Source: Asparagopsis taxiformis
Lineage: Eukaryota > Rhodophyta > Florideophyceae > Bonnemaisoniales > Bonnemaisoniaceae
NCBI GenBank assembly: GCA_030407315.1
Contig: JALQPE010002850.1
Coordinates: 1 to 29,977 of the forward strand
DNA length: 29,977 nt
Direction of reading: 5' to 3'
Position 1 is the first letter of the stretch, and each line of letters begins with the position of its first letter. Below are positions 17,440 to 28,653 of the stretch, piece after piece. Both the position numbers and the translations under genes were made by a program. Under the pieces are notes generated by a model. It saw only the letters and a program-made list of their open reading frames with translations, did no database searches and was not told the DNA's origin.

Positions 17440-19358
17440 GTTTTTCTGGAAAACTTCTTCTTCTTCCCAAACTACAAGTCAAGGAATGAAGTTATCACAG
17501 GCCTTGTACTTCAAGCTCCAGTTCGGGACGTGTTGGTTGAAAATAATCTTTTCTTTCGTTTGTATGCGGAAAATGTAACAGACAGAACTGATTGAAAACA
17601 AACTAAAGAACTGACCAATCGCTAAACTGCAATATATTCTAGGTTGTTACTAATCCCAGCTTACATTGGTTGATTTGGAAAGTGAGGACAGAGGTAGCCA
17701 CGTATATCTCTATCATCTACGATAAAGCGGTTGAGTACTCCATAGATCTCGCATGAATCGTTTTTATCCCTCCAATATGCGTTCAGCGAAAAATAGACGA
17801 AGCCGAGGATTCAAAGTTTCATATATGAGACCGCTAAAAAGATTTCCGATTCTTATTCTCTTGCAGAACGGCTTACTGAGCCAAGCTAACAGCCTCGTCG
17901 AAAGGAGAAAATCGAATTGATTCGAATCAGGAGGGCAAAAATGTAACCAATTAACTCACCATAACAGGTAGAAAACGTGGCTGAGCTTCAGACCCGACGT
18001 ATTGATTTCATCAAATCATTCTTCCAATCAGTGCTTTACAGGAGTTGATTGGAAGAGTGTTTGGCATACTTCCATTCTAGAACAAATGAATTGCTTTCTA
18101 TTGATATGGAAAGGTACTTAAGCAGCATAGTTTCTCTTTTCCTCGCGCGTGTGTAGGAAAAGTACCATGGCAGAGTTTCAAGCCACGTGTACTAAAAAAT
18201 ATTTTCACGCCATCTACAGTCAAAACCGCTCAAAATTATGAAATCAGAGAACAATAATATACTCAGAAAAAGTGTTCTATCTACAGGAGCAATTTTAATT
18301 TTTTCTCATAACGTTTAACACATTAGAGTTGGCTGTTGTTTTCCAAGAGCTTTGGTTCCAGAGCAATCCGTGAAGGACAATTTTAAGTTTCCAGCATTTC
18401 AGAACTGTTATAGATAGGTGACAGCCAGCTCTAGAACTTTTTATTATGATAGCACTGACTCAGTACAGGTAGTGAAACGTATATTGCTAAATGAATGTGT
18501 TTGTAATACCTCTAAATTGGATCTCCAGGGCCATAGATGATTCATTCATGTATTAAATTTGATACAAGTTTGTCCTTTCGACTTGAGGAGTAAATTCACT
18601 ACTATCATGATTTGATTATTGAAGCGTGGATCAATTGTATATTATAATACTCGAATACAACTGCAGAGCTATCTTATACCCTCTGCATGAAATATGTGGA
18701 ATGATTATGAGAAGAAAACACCAGAAGCTGATAGGTATGGCTTGAACGCGAGAAAGCCTCCATTCCAAAGCTTTGTACGAAAAGTCGTTGAAGATGCTCT
18801 TTACTGCGTTCTATCCAGGTCTATACTGAGCTTTTTGGTGATCTTTCCAAATGGGAATAGCGGTATCATAGAAAGTGAAAGAATTTCGGATCTACTTTAC
18901 TGAAAATCTGTAAACAGGCGATATAGTAGAGTGGTTCTTATACGGATTCGGCCAGTATCGTGCCCGATTGTACGGGATTTTCCCATAAAGCTCCTAAATG
19001 CTGTAGAGAAATGTATCCTAGGACATGATTTATTCGTAATGTAGTTGGATACACTCTATGGAGAATAATTTTGGCTGATTTATATCGGCTGTCTACATAG
19101 ACAGATCTCAAGTAAATGAAGAATTATTGTACTAACCTCAAGAAATCGGTATGAAAATGCTGAAACAAGTTACAATTCCAGGCCTGGAGCCAGCTGAGAC
19201 CTTTGTATACTTTAAAAGCAATGAACGACCGCAATGAGCTTGCGTAGGAACTACCACCATCTGACTCCTCCCATGAAGAGATGATAAGTTGTTAGTTTCA
19301 ATGTATGCATAAAGATATTCCTTATTGCTGAGAACTTGCTCATATTACTTGTAGGCTA
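17440..19358. other. AT-rich stretch, no convincing gene
   Basis: About 1.9 kb with few open frames. A 69-codon frame on + (18694-18903), starting MWNDYEKKTPEADRYGLN, has ordinary composition but no recognisable domain; it could be an exon fragment. I see no repeat or RNA gene. Confidence 0.4.
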
Positions 19359-20743
19359 TGTGGCGCAATTTAAGTTGGTCGAAGGAACCGATGCGAGCGC
19401 GCGCGTTTACGTTAGTCCGCAAGCATCCGTTTGAGTTAGTTTAGTAAGCGAGCGTACGCGTGGCGCCTTGATTACGTGTCACGGAGCGTCAATGCGAGCG
19501 CGTGCGCGCGTACGTTGCCACGAAACCGCGAGCCGCGCCACGTGTAGCGATTTCCGCGAATTTCCCTTTATTTCCCCTTTTTGGGTTTTTTATGACGAAA
19601 GTCTTTTTCCCAAAATATTTCCCTTTTTGCGTGCGAGCGTGCGGCCGCCGCCGGCCGGCCACACAGGGACAGCCTGTCCCAAGTAAGTTAGCTATTAGTG
19701 GTCGCATGGCTTCGCACCCTACCAATAAACAGTTAGCACTTTCGCAGCTACGAGTTAAGCGTTGAGCGCGTCGCGAGGACCGATTGCGTTACGACGTTGC
19801 GTGCGGATTGCTCACGATCGCCGACGTACGTGCGCGCGCGCCGCGTTTACCGACCGTCGAATTGCGTCGCACCGCGAGACCGCGCGTTGCGTCGCATACC
19901 GCTAGGCCAGGGATTTACGACCCCTGCGTGGATCGTGTTGAGCTCGAGTTTACTCGGTGATCTCCCCCTGAGATCACGGCTTGCGCCGGCCCGCGAATCC
20001 CGTGTTGCGATCGACCCTGCGCGTTCCGCCGTTGTACCACCCGATCGCCTCCGCGACCGAGCGACGTGCGAAACGCAAGTTCACGAGCGCGTTACGGTTC
20101 AACACGCCCTGACAAGGCAAGCGATTCTAGAACTCTCTCAGTGACCGCCATCCCGGCTGGTCCTACAACTGGTCTCTCGACCTAGAATTGCGCGAACCGA
20201 CGTGCGAACTCAGCGAAGAACAGAAACTCCGCTTGGGGAAACACGGGACGCCAAACCTATCGCTTACTCTAATTCTTCTTTTATCCGTTCGTCGTGCGCG
20301 ACAGCGAGGGCGATTGACGCGTGCGCGCGTATCGCTATCCCGGAAGCGGTGCTATAGCCTCTCTGGTTTGTATAACTACCCTACCTCTACTACGACGATT
20401 CGCAGCGCGGAACGACGCGATCGAAGACGCAGCGCGTGCGCGCGCTAGTTCGCAACCCTAACGCGGGTTCGGCGGTGCCGAAAATATTGGGTTCGCGGAC
20501 GATCGAGACCCGTCTTTGCGCGTTCCGAGCGAGGAAGAAGCCCTCCTGCGAGCGAACTCGTCCCCCTCACCCCTACTACGCGCGCCCGATACGCAGACAA
20601 TTTTCGGGAAGCGCTTCCCTTTTTACTTGCCAATTTTTCGACGCGCCGACGCGAGATTTTGACGCGCGCCGAATCCCCCTTTCTCCTTCCCCATCATCCC
20701 TTTTTCCCTTTTCCCTAGGCGACGATCGAACGCGACCGCGCCG
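19359..20743 (+). other. CpG-rich leader upstream of gag; possible 5' LTR/untranslated region
   Basis: At about 19,370 AT-rich DNA gives way abruptly to CGCG-rich sequence that continues through the retroelement. TG-starting candidates for an LTR start include TGTGGCGCAA (19359) and TGTCCCAAGT (about 19674); CCAATAAA near 19720 could be promoter-like. I could not find a matching 3' copy in the window, nor a confident primer-binding site, so LTR limits are not assigned. Open frames here (19797-20144, 20188-20448, 20436-20798) are Arg-rich products of the composition. Confidence 0.35.
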
Positions 20744-22936
20744 ATGGATCCCCCTACGCGCGAGCGATCGAACGCGCCGACCGAACCGCCGCCAGTAGCG
20801 TCGCAAACGCGCGCAGTCGACGCACTGGTCGCTTCACACATCCCTGACCCTACCGCTTCCCCGTGGCCGCCGCTACCGACGCAAGCGCTCGCGAGCATTG
20901 ACGACGACGCGCAAACGTCTGACGATGGCGCCGCAACGAAGCGCGAGGCCGAGTTCCGCGTTTCCGACGTGCACGCTACGCCGTCCGCAACGCTTCCGAG
21001 CTTGGTTCGACAAGTAGTGGACGACCCTACGTTCCAATGCATGCTCCAGGCTGAAGTACGAGCTGCAGTGGACCGCGCTATCAAGGGCCAATCACGTGGA
21101 CTAACCGCTCAGATGAGGGCGCAAGTCCACAACCTAATCGTCACTACGATGGACTCCCGTGAGGAGCAAAATATTGAACGCGCGAACGTCGCTGCGCGCG
21201 AAAACCGGACGCGAACCGCAGCGCGCGCAACCCCTACGAACTACGCGCGCGACGCGGACCCCGAAGGATGGCTGGAACTGGCGCGCCAGGACCTGTCATT
21301 CGACGACCACCCGCGTTCGGATAGCGATGATGGACCCACATATCCCGGGCTGGTAGAGATCCAGCCGTTGAACGAGCTGTTCACGCGCGCGCTTTCGTAT
21401 CGCACGTACCGCTTGCGTAATACGGACCGCGCGTTTAACCGAACGATTGCGAGCGAACTGGCCAACACCGCGAAGATGGTGCGCCATTCGATGCAAGGAG
21501 AGAATTTCACGGGCACTGACGGAATCGCGGTACTATCGTTTCTGAAGTAATTCAAGAGCGCATGCGACGACACCGGCGTATCCGAAGGCGCAGCGCTTCC
21601 GATTCTCAAGTATTTCCTGGCCGACGAAGCGCGCGACACGTTCCAAACGTACGTGGGACGAACGTTCCGAGGAGCGCGCGCGGGCGTCGATTCGATTACG
21701 TGCTACGCGGAAGCCGTTCAGTGGCTCTTACTAACCTACGCGCGCGAAGGCGACGTTGCGCAAGCGTACCGCGACGTGGCGCAACAAACGCAAGACCCGA
21801 AGGAAACCGAAACGCAATTCGCTACGCGATTACGACGACGAGCGCTGCGCTGCGGCGACGCGTTTAGCGAGCGAACGCTTGTTTCTATTTTCGTCGATGG
21901 TCTACGCCCCTACGCGCAACACCTCGTGCGGGACGCGCTGTCTCGTGACCCGCGGCGATACACCTTTCGAGAGCTAGTCTCTATGGCGCAGAGCCACGGG
22001 GACACGCACCGAGCGATGACGCCGACAACGAGCGCGCGACCGCTACTGCGACGAACGCCTGCGCTCTACGTAGACGAGGACGAGACACCGATGATGCAAG
22101 CTCTGACCGTGGGGCACACCCCGCCATCAGGCTTCTCATCGCCAAACGTCTCAACCTCCGCCGCGACACCGCACGCTCCGCGCGAACGGAAGTTCTCGAC
22201 TCCGAGCCCCATGCGAAGTCCGACCTCGCTTGGCACTCCTTCGTAGAATTACCGCACGCCACGCTCGCGCGACGCCTCGCCCGCCGACCGCTCGCGACGC
22301 ACTGCGCATACCGACGACCGGGGACACGAACGCGCGAGGCCGTACACGGCGCACATACCGCGCGCGACCTACCCACCGCCCATCGTGAGGCAGACGGCAC
22401 CGGCCGACACGTCTCGCACGGCAGCGTTCCGATGCCTGTTATGCAGGAAGTTCGGGCACCCGATGGTGAATTGCCCACTGCTCTCGTCCGAGCAGCATGC
22501 CGCGATTCGCGAAATGCATAGCCACGCGCGCCTAACGCCCGAAGAACTGAACCTGCAGCGCAACGTTCAGGTCTTCGAAGTCTCCGCGCACGCCGACGCG
22601 AACGAGAGCGAGCGACAGCGCGTCGACGGTAACGAGCGAATGCGCGAAAACGAGGGTGCACGCGACGCGAGCGCGAGCGCGAAAACGACCGGACGCGCGA
22701 ATACGACGCGCATGACGGCGAGCAGCTCACGCCCCACTCGGTTCGTTTTGCAGAAGACCCGGGAAACGCCTACGAGGAGCCGTAGCGGGTGGGCCGGCTC
22801 CTCCTCACTCAACGGATACGCGACGCGCGATGACGCAACCACCGCGCGAAAAACCGCCTCCGTTACCACCCGAAACAGTGGTCCTGTTTCAGACCCCTAC
22901 CGCGAACTACAAACTCGAGACCCGCGTCGGGTATAA
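20744..22936 (+). pseudogene. gag: Ty3/gypsy Gag, interrupted by two in-frame stop codons
   Basis: Structural protein that would form the virus-like particle and bind element RNA. One frame from ATG 20744 to TAA 22934-22936 (730 residues) is broken only by TAA at codon 269 (21548-21550) and TAG at codon 501 (22244-22246). Residues about 270-430 resemble the Retrotrans_gag capsid region: EARDTFQTYVG, later ETQFATRLRRRAL, ERTLVSIFVDGLRPY. A zinc knuckle CLLCRKFGHPMVNC (C564, C567, H572, C577) of the CX2CX4HX4C type binds nucleic acid. There are no frameshifts, so the lesions look recent; readthrough is possible but the contexts are not known recoding signals. The 3' end overlaps pol, which is in the +1 frame. 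Confidence 0.85.
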
Positions 22937-25900
22937 TCAACGCACGGCCACCGCGGTGACCGCCGTGCTTGATACTGGCGCAGGCCCGAGCCTCATTCGC
23001 GAAAACGTACTAGGCGCCGACTGGAAGCGCCACGCTACGCCGCCGACGCTGCGCTGCGCGATTATCGACGCGAACGGACGACGCCTCGCGCCAAACGCGT
23101 CGCTGCGACTTAGCGTTTTTCTAGGTGCCCGAGCGCATCTCCAAACCTTCTTGGTGATGCCACGCTTATCCGTCCCATGTATCTTGGGAGCGGACTTCAT
23201 CGACCGCGTAGTCGAAATTATCTACACCGGACCGCAGCGCGCGTTGCGAACCCGCTATGGCGACCACGTCCCGATGCTTCCGCGTACGCCGACGAAACCG
23301 CGCCGCGCGCCGACCGCGAAGACGACCCGACCCGCAAGCTTCGCGCCTATTCGCGCTGCGCGCCGCACATCGATTCCGCCGAACGCGACGCAAGCGATCG
23401 ACGTTACCACGAGCGCTGAAGGGCGCTGCATTATAGTTCCCGCGACTAACCTCTACGCGCAGAAACTACTCCGTTTAACCAACGGGGAGACGCTGGTTCG
23501 AAGGAATGTACCCTTCCGAGTACAGGTACACAACGCTGGCACTCGTCTACAAGTATTGCCCAAAGGCATGAAGGTAGGCACCGCCGTGCCCAACCCCGTG
23601 GGATGTCTACAAGTCGCTCAGGAAGCGCCGGACCCGCAAGACCGACCGCCCGACGACGCGACGCAACGCAACGTTACGACACCGCCGGACCCGCGCGAGA
23701 CCGACGAAATTGCGAGCGCGACGCCGTCTTGGGAAGAACTCTTACGCGCGACGCTACGCGACGAGCGAGTAGACGACGACCTGCACGCGGAAATTATCGA
23801 GATGCTACGAAAGCATGAGCGCATGTGGAGCGGCACGCTGGGAGCCATTCACGCGACGGAGCACCGCATCGAGCTGGTTCCGGGGGCGACCCCCGTGAAC
23901 CAACCGCCGTATCGCGCCGGACACGCGTCGCGCGAAATTATCCGTACGCAAGTGGAGAAGATGCTCCGCGCTGGGGTAATCGAACCCGCTACGTCGGAAT
24001 GGGCGAGCCCGGTCGTGGTCGTGCCTAAGAAGGACGGGACCTCCCGCTTCTGCATCGACTACCGCCGCTTGAACGCCGCTACCGTGAAGGACGCGTATCC
24101 GATTCCGCGCATGGACGACTGCGTCGATTCGCTCGGTAACGCGACGGTTTTCACTACACTGGACTGCAATTCGGGATACTGGCAAATCCCGGTAGCGCAC
24201 GCCGACCGCGATAAGACTACGTTTACGTCGCACGTCGGTACGTACCGCTTTCGCCGCATGCCTTTCGGACTTTCGAACGCGCCCGCGACGTTTCAGCGCG
24301 CGCTCGACATTTTGCTCGCGAACGTGAAGTGGCAGCATTGCCTTGTCTACCTGGATGACGTAATCATCTTCTCCGCTGACGTAAACGCGCACGTACACCA
24401 CGTCGACGAGATACTGGGAATCCTCGGACGCGCAGGCGTTTCGCTGAAATTCGCGAAGACTGAGTTCTTCAGACGCTCGGTGGACTACCTGGGACATACT
24501 ATTTCGCCTGGGAAGCTCTCCGTGCCGACGACGAAGTGCGACGCGCTGCGCGATGCGACGTACCCGACGACGAAGACGCAGCTGCGAAGTTTCCTAGGAA
24601 CTTGCAACGTGTACCGCCGATTCGTCGAAAAATTCGCGTTCGTCGCGGCGCCGCTTACGCAGTTGCTAAAGAAGGACCAAGGAGACAACTTACCCGCGCC
24701 GACGCCGGAGCAAACGCGCGCGTTCGAATCATTGCGACAAGCGATGTTGTCTCCACCAATCCTCCGTCTACCGCGCGAAGGACACCCGTATGTGCTCGAT
24801 ACAGACGCGTCGCAAGGGCAAATCGGATGCGCGCTACTTCAGCTGGACGCGGACGACGACGTACTACATCCAGTCGGATACTGGTCGCGCACGCTTAACG
24901 ACGCGGAGCGCAACTATTCGACAACGGAACGCGAATGCCTCGCAGTCGTATGGGCAGTCTTGCTATTACGCGCATACTTGGAAGGACGAAAGTTCACGGT
25001 TCGCACCGACCATAATTCGTTGCGTTGGATCCTGAACATGACGTCCGCAGAGGGACGACTCGCGCGCTGGAGGTTGCGACTCGCCGAGTTCGAATTCGAC
25101 GTCGAATACAAGAAGGGGAAACGCCACGTTATCGCCGACGCGCTCTCGCGAATGGCCACGCGAAGCTGCGACGAGACGGTAATACCGGACGAGATACCCT
25201 GCTTCGACGCCGCGAATATCGTTGAACCGCACGCGGACGCTTATGCGCGAACCGATACCGCGCTAATATGCGACTACGCAGAATACTACCCGAGCTTGGA
25301 CTGCCTACTGGCAACTCGGTCGTGCATCGAACCGCCCGTGTCCACTGACGAGTGGATTCGCGAGCAAGCGACGGACGAATTCTGCCAGAACGCGAAGCGC
25401 GACGTCGAAACCGCGCCGCGTTCACGCTTCCACCTGTCCCCCGACGGGATACTAATGAGGACCGCTCCGCTCGACGACGCGACGCAGATAGTTGTGCCCG
25501 AAGCGATAAAAGGACGTATTCTGCGAGCGAACCATTACGCGGTAACTGCAGGGCACCCGGGCGCGCGACGCATGTACGACGCAATTCGACGCGCGTATTA
25601 CTGGCCGATGATGAGCGTAGACGTCTACACCACGGTGAGACAATGCGATGCGTGCGCGCGCAACCGCGTTACGCAATATCGCCATACGAACGCCCTGAAG
25701 CTATTCCCCGCTACGCGCCCGCTCGAAGACGTCGCTATCGATATTCTGGGACCGCTGCCCGAGACCCCGCGCCAACGCCGCTTCGTACTCGTAATAGCCG
25801 ATCGCTACAGCAAGCTCTGTCGACTCATCGCGCTCGGACGCGTATCCGCGCTCGCCGTCGCAAAAGCGTTTTGCCGAGATTGGGTCTTCGTTTACGGACC

Positions 25901-27035
25901 GCCGCGCACGCTACTTTCAGATAACGGACCGCAGTTCCGCTCGAAGCTGTTTCAGGAAACGTGCGCGCTAATGGGGACGCGTAACATATTCACGACTACC
26001 TATCACCCGCAGTCGAACGGGCAGGTCGAGCGTATGAACCGTACCATCGTCGCGACGCTGCGCCATTATGTTGACGAAGAGCGAAAGGATTGGGACGAGC
26101 ACCTAGACGCGCTGGCGTACGCATACAACCGCGCGATACATCGCTCGACGAATACGTCGCCGTTCGAACTCACGCTAACGCGCTACCCCGTATCGCTGGG
26201 GACGGAGCAGGTCGACACGATTCGCAGCACGCCGTTCCTCCGCATGGAGTTTCTTGCGAAGCTATCCGACGCGTACGCGCGCGCCGCGAACGCGCTGAAG
26301 AAAGCGCAAGCGAGATACAAACGCGACTTCGATCGCGGCGCACGCACGGTGAACAGGAGCATCAAGGTTGGCGACCAGGTCTATCTGGACACTCGCGCGG
26401 GAGCGACGACACGAACGCAGCGCGACGACGGAACGCGCCCCTCGAAGTTGGACTATCCCGTGTCGGGACCCTTCCCGGTCACAAGCTGCCGCGGGCACAC
26501 TTACGAAATCATAATCGACGGTGTGCCCGAACTCGTCAGCTCCGACCGTATTCGCCTAGCACCGCGCAACGCGACGCGCGCGCCGGTTACGCCAAGCGGC
26601 GAAGAAGGGGCGACTGACGCGGAGGACACAAGCGACGCAGAGCGACGTGACGAACGCGTACTTGATGACGCACGCAAAGTCAATCCTGAAGCAGGATATG
26701 GAACGCGGGAGTTCATGATTGACAAACTGACGGCTGAAGGCGTCGACGACACCGGAGCGCCCGTATTCCGTGTACGCTGGAAGGGCTTTTCTCCGCGCGA
26801 CGACACTTGGGAGCCCGAAAGTTCGCTACCCGCGCCCATCGTTGCCCGTTTCCGCCGCGACCGCGGACGCGCCGCCTCTGAAAACGCCGCGCGCAACGCC
26901 GAGATTGACGCCACGTCACCGCGCAATCGTAGAAAGCGACCGGCACGCGGCGACGCCCCACGTATAACGCCACCTAGCCGCGCGAGCGCGCGCATCGCGA
27001 GTCGACGGGCGCCTTCGCATGCACCGCGCAACTGA
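22830..27035 (+). CDS. pol: Ty3/gypsy Pol polyprotein (PR-RT-RH-IN-chromodomain), intact
   Basis: A 1401-residue frame from ATG 22830 to TGA 27033-27035. Protease: active-site DTGAG at 48-52, ILGADFI near 118-124. Reverse transcriptase: FCIDYRRLN (407-415), LDCNSGYW with D445, YLDD 507-510. RNase H: LDTDAS (D657, D659), E702 in ERECLA, D727 in RTDHNS, D770 in IADALSR. Integrase: zinc region H902/H909/C939/C942, then D971, D1031 and E1067, a DD35E triad. GPF module near 1213-1216. Chromodomain at about 1293-1343 (FRVRWKGFSPRDDTWEPE), which in this group steers integration to marked chromatin. All catalytic residues are present. The frame is open back to 22716, overlapping gag by 221 nt, so translation probably uses a +1 shift (a Ty3-like GCG-AGC pair lies at 22718) or independent initiation. 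Confidence 0.96.
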   Translation: MTQPPREKPPPLPPETVVLFQTPTANYKLETRVGYNQRTATAVTAVLDTGAGPSLIRENVLGADWKRHATPPTLRCAIIDANGRRLAPNASLRLSVFLGARAHLQTFLVMPRLSVPCILGADFIDRVVEIIYTGPQRALRTRYGDHVPMLPRTPTKPRRAPTAKTTRPASFAPIRAARRTSIPPNATQAIDVTTSAEGRCIIVPATNLYAQKLLRLTNGETLVRRNVPFRVQVHNAGTRLQVLPKGMKVGTAVPNPVGCLQVAQEAPDPQDRPPDDATQRNVTTPPDPRETDEIASATPSWEELLRATLRDERVDDDLHAEIIEMLRKHERMWSGTLGAIHATEHRIELVPGATPVNQPPYRAGHASREIIRTQVEKMLRAGVIEPATSEWASPVVVVPKKDGTSRFCIDYRRLNAATVKDAYPIPRMDDCVDSLGNATVFTTLDCNSGYWQIPVAHADRDKTTFTSHVGTYRFRRMPFGLSNAPATFQRALDILLANVKWQHCLVYLDDVIIFSADVNAHVHHVDEILGILGRAGVSLKFAKTEFFRRSVDYLGHTISPGKLSVPTTKCDALRDATYPTTKTQLRSFLGTCNVYRRFVEKFAFVAAPLTQLLKKDQGDNLPAPTPEQTRAFESLRQAMLSPPILRLPREGHPYVLDTDASQGQIGCALLQLDADDDVLHPVGYWSRTLNDAERNYSTTERECLAVVWAVLLLRAYLEGRKFTVRTDHNSLRWILNMTSAEGRLARWRLRLAEFEFDVEYKKGKRHVIADALSRMATRSCDETVIPDEIPCFDAANIVEPHADAYARTDTALICDYAEYYPSLDCLLATRSCIEPPVSTDEWIREQATDEFCQNAKRDVETAPRSRFHLSPDGILMRTAPLDDATQIVVPEAIKGRILRANHYAVTAGHPGARRMYDAIRRAYYWPMMSVDVYTTVRQCDACARNRVTQYRHTNALKLFPATRPLEDVAIDILGPLPETPRQRRFVLVIADRYSKLCRLIALGRVSALAVAKAFCRDWVFVYGPPRTLLSDNGPQFRSKLFQETCALMGTRNIFTTTYHPQSNGQVERMNRTIVATLRHYVDEERKDWDEHLDALAYAYNRAIHRSTNTSPFELTLTRYPVSLGTEQVDTIRSTPFLRMEFLAKLSDAYARAANALKKAQARYKRDFDRGARTVNRSIKVGDQVYLDTRAGATTRTQRDDGTRPSKLDYPVSGPFPVTSCRGHTYEIIIDGVPELVSSDRIRLAPRNATRAPVTPSGEEGATDAEDTSDAERRDERVLDDARKVNPEAGYGTREFMIDKLTAEGVDDTGAPVFRVRWKGFSPRDDTWEPESSLPAPIVARFRRDRGRAASENAARNAEIDATSPRNRRKRPARGDAPRITPPSRASARIASRRAPSHAPRN

Positions 27036-27135
27036 CGCGCGGAACGGGGCTGAACACGCCAGTTCCGCCCAGCGGAACCGACGCATAGATAAACACGCGG
27101 GCCAAGCCTCCCATCGCCGCCTGTCGTTTTCGCCA

Positions 27136-27780
27136 CGCAACCGCGCCACCGTTTGCCACGCAATCGCTTCCGTCGTATGCCGCGCAACCGTTCGACGCAA
27201 CGCGACCGCACCTGACCGACGCCCCGCAATCGCGTTCGTCTTTCGCCGCGCAACCGCCAAGCGTCACATCGCCGCGCTACCACGCCATCGTTGTCATCGC
27301 ACAACCGTCGCCTGTCGTTGCATGCCGCGCAACCGCGCCATCGCTACTACGCAGCCGTTGTTACTACGCCCTCGCCGCATGTCGCCTTCGCTACGCAACC
27401 GCGCCACCGCTTGCCGCGCAACCGTTCGACGCAACGTGACCGCGCTTGACCGACGCCAAGCAATCGCGTTCACCTTTCGCCGCGCACTCGCTAAGCGTCA
27501 CAACGCCGCGCTACCATGCAATCGTTGTCATCACACAACCGTCGCCTGTCGTTGTGTGCCGCGCAACCGCGCCATCGCTACTACGCAGCCGTTGTTACTA
27601 CGCCCTCGCCGCATGCCGCCTTCGCTACGCAATCGTCTCCATCGTATGCCGCGCAACCGTTCGACGCAACGCGATCGCGCATGACCGTTCGCCACGCAAT
27701 CACGTTCGTCTTTCGCCGCGCACTCGCCAAGCGTCACTTCGTCGCGCCACCACGCCATCGTTTTCGTCGCGCAACTATCA
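27136..27780. repeat. Tandem repeat, period about 234 bp, about 2.7 units
   Basis: TTCGACGCAACG followed by GACCG and CGCAATC-type stretches recurs at 27191, 27425 and 27660 (offsets 234 and 235). Units are subdivided by shorter CGCGCAACCG-like repeats, and a 24-bp indel separates units 1 and 2. It starts about 100 bp after the pol stop. Because 234 is a multiple of three, open frames extend across it (27019-27684 and the start of 27446-29353), but they encode only Arg/Ala/His-rich repeats and I do not call them genes. Confidence 0.85.
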
Positions 27781-28320
27781 CGTTCCACCGTCCGTCTTCC
27801 GCGCCTGCGCGAACCTGAGCGACCACCGGCGCCGGGAGTCCACGTGCCGTCCGCTTCCTATCCCCTATGCCGACAACGCCAGGATCCCCAGGAGTGGGCA
27901 CGCCCGACAGCGCAATTACGCGCGAAAAAGGGAGGCACGCGCACTGGATTGGTCGTTGCGGGGGAGGGATTGGCCCATACAGCATGGCCATTTGCGGGGC
28001 TGGAATATGATAGGCCGAAAAACGAGCCGAGGCCGGGGCAGGCCAAAAATGGACGGCGCCGATCAGCCCGGACGCCGTGGCGAGATGCTTCCTGATGGCG
28101 CCCCCGGATTGGCCGATCACATACGCGCGCACGCGACGAACCATACGGGTGGCAGGGAACGACGCAGAATACCAGCAAGCGAAAGCCTCCGCTGGAAAGA
28201 AGGGATGCCACCCACACGCCCGTCCTCTTCGTCCAGGAAGGCCATGGCGAACCCCAACTCCCGGGGGGGGAACCCACCTAGACGCCTGCTAAAAACGAGG
28301 GGCATTAGAGACCCAGCCAC
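27781..28320. other. GC-rich spacer, no gene recognised
   Basis: A purine run GAAAAAGGGAGG near 27928 could be a polypurine tract, and GGATTGG (inverted CCAAT) appears three times (about 27949, 27967, 28103). Neither is followed by a recognisable LTR. A G8 run lies at about 28263. Confidence 0.35.
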
Positions 28321-28653
28321 CGAAGCGCGAACGAGACGCGACAAAGCGCGAACGAGACGCGACAAAGCGCGAACGAGACGCGAAAGAAACGCGAACGAAG
28401 CGCGAAAGAAAGCGCAACGAAGCGCGAACGAAGCGCGAACGAAGCGCGAAAGAAACGCGAACGAAACGCGAAAGAAAGCGCAACGAAGCGCGAACGAAGC
28501 GCGAACGAAGCGCGAAAGAAACGCGAAAGAAACGCGAACGAAGCGCGAAAGAAAAGCGCAACGAAGCGCGAAAGAAACGCGAACGAAACGCGAAAGAAAA
28601 GCGCAACGAAGCGCGGACGAAACGCGACAAAGCGCGAACGAAGCGCGAAAGAT
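28321..28653. repeat. Minisatellite, 10-12-bp units of GCGCGAACGAA / GCGCGAAAGAAA type
   Basis: About 30 short units alternating GCGCGAACGAA, ACGCGAAAGAAA, GCGCAACGAA and GCGCGAACGAGACGCGACAAA, with higher-order repetition of about 63-75 bp. The + strand is purine-rich with regular CG steps. It is spanned by a 635-codon open frame (27446-29353, +) whose translation here is only Lys/Arg/Glu/Asn repeats. Confidence 0.92.

Larger units (their letters stand above)
20744..27035 (+). mobile_element. Ty3/gypsy LTR retrotransposon (chromovirus type), coding part
   Basis: Gag with a CCHC knuckle, then Pol in the order protease, reverse transcriptase, RNase H, integrase, chromodomain. Integrase downstream of RNase H defines Ty3/gypsy (Metaviridae) order, and the C-terminal chromodomain marks a chromovirus. 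Pol is intact; Gag carries two in-frame stops. Only coding limits are given: the 5' LTR lies somewhere in 19359-20743, and the 3' end is unresolved because no LTR repeat is visible before the window ends. Confidence 0.93.

Noticed and set aside
16726..22936. Genetic code with UAA/UAG reassigned to glutamine
   Set aside because: Suggested by isolated in-frame TAA/TAG in gag and in the 16.7-17.4 kb frame. The 1401-codon pol has no in-frame TAA or TAG, and the Tc1-like transposase has stops at Trp positions, which fits ordinary decay.
22830..26617. Many 60-230-codon frames on both strands within gag-pol
   Set aside because: Shadows of a high-GC coding region; none has a recognisable domain.
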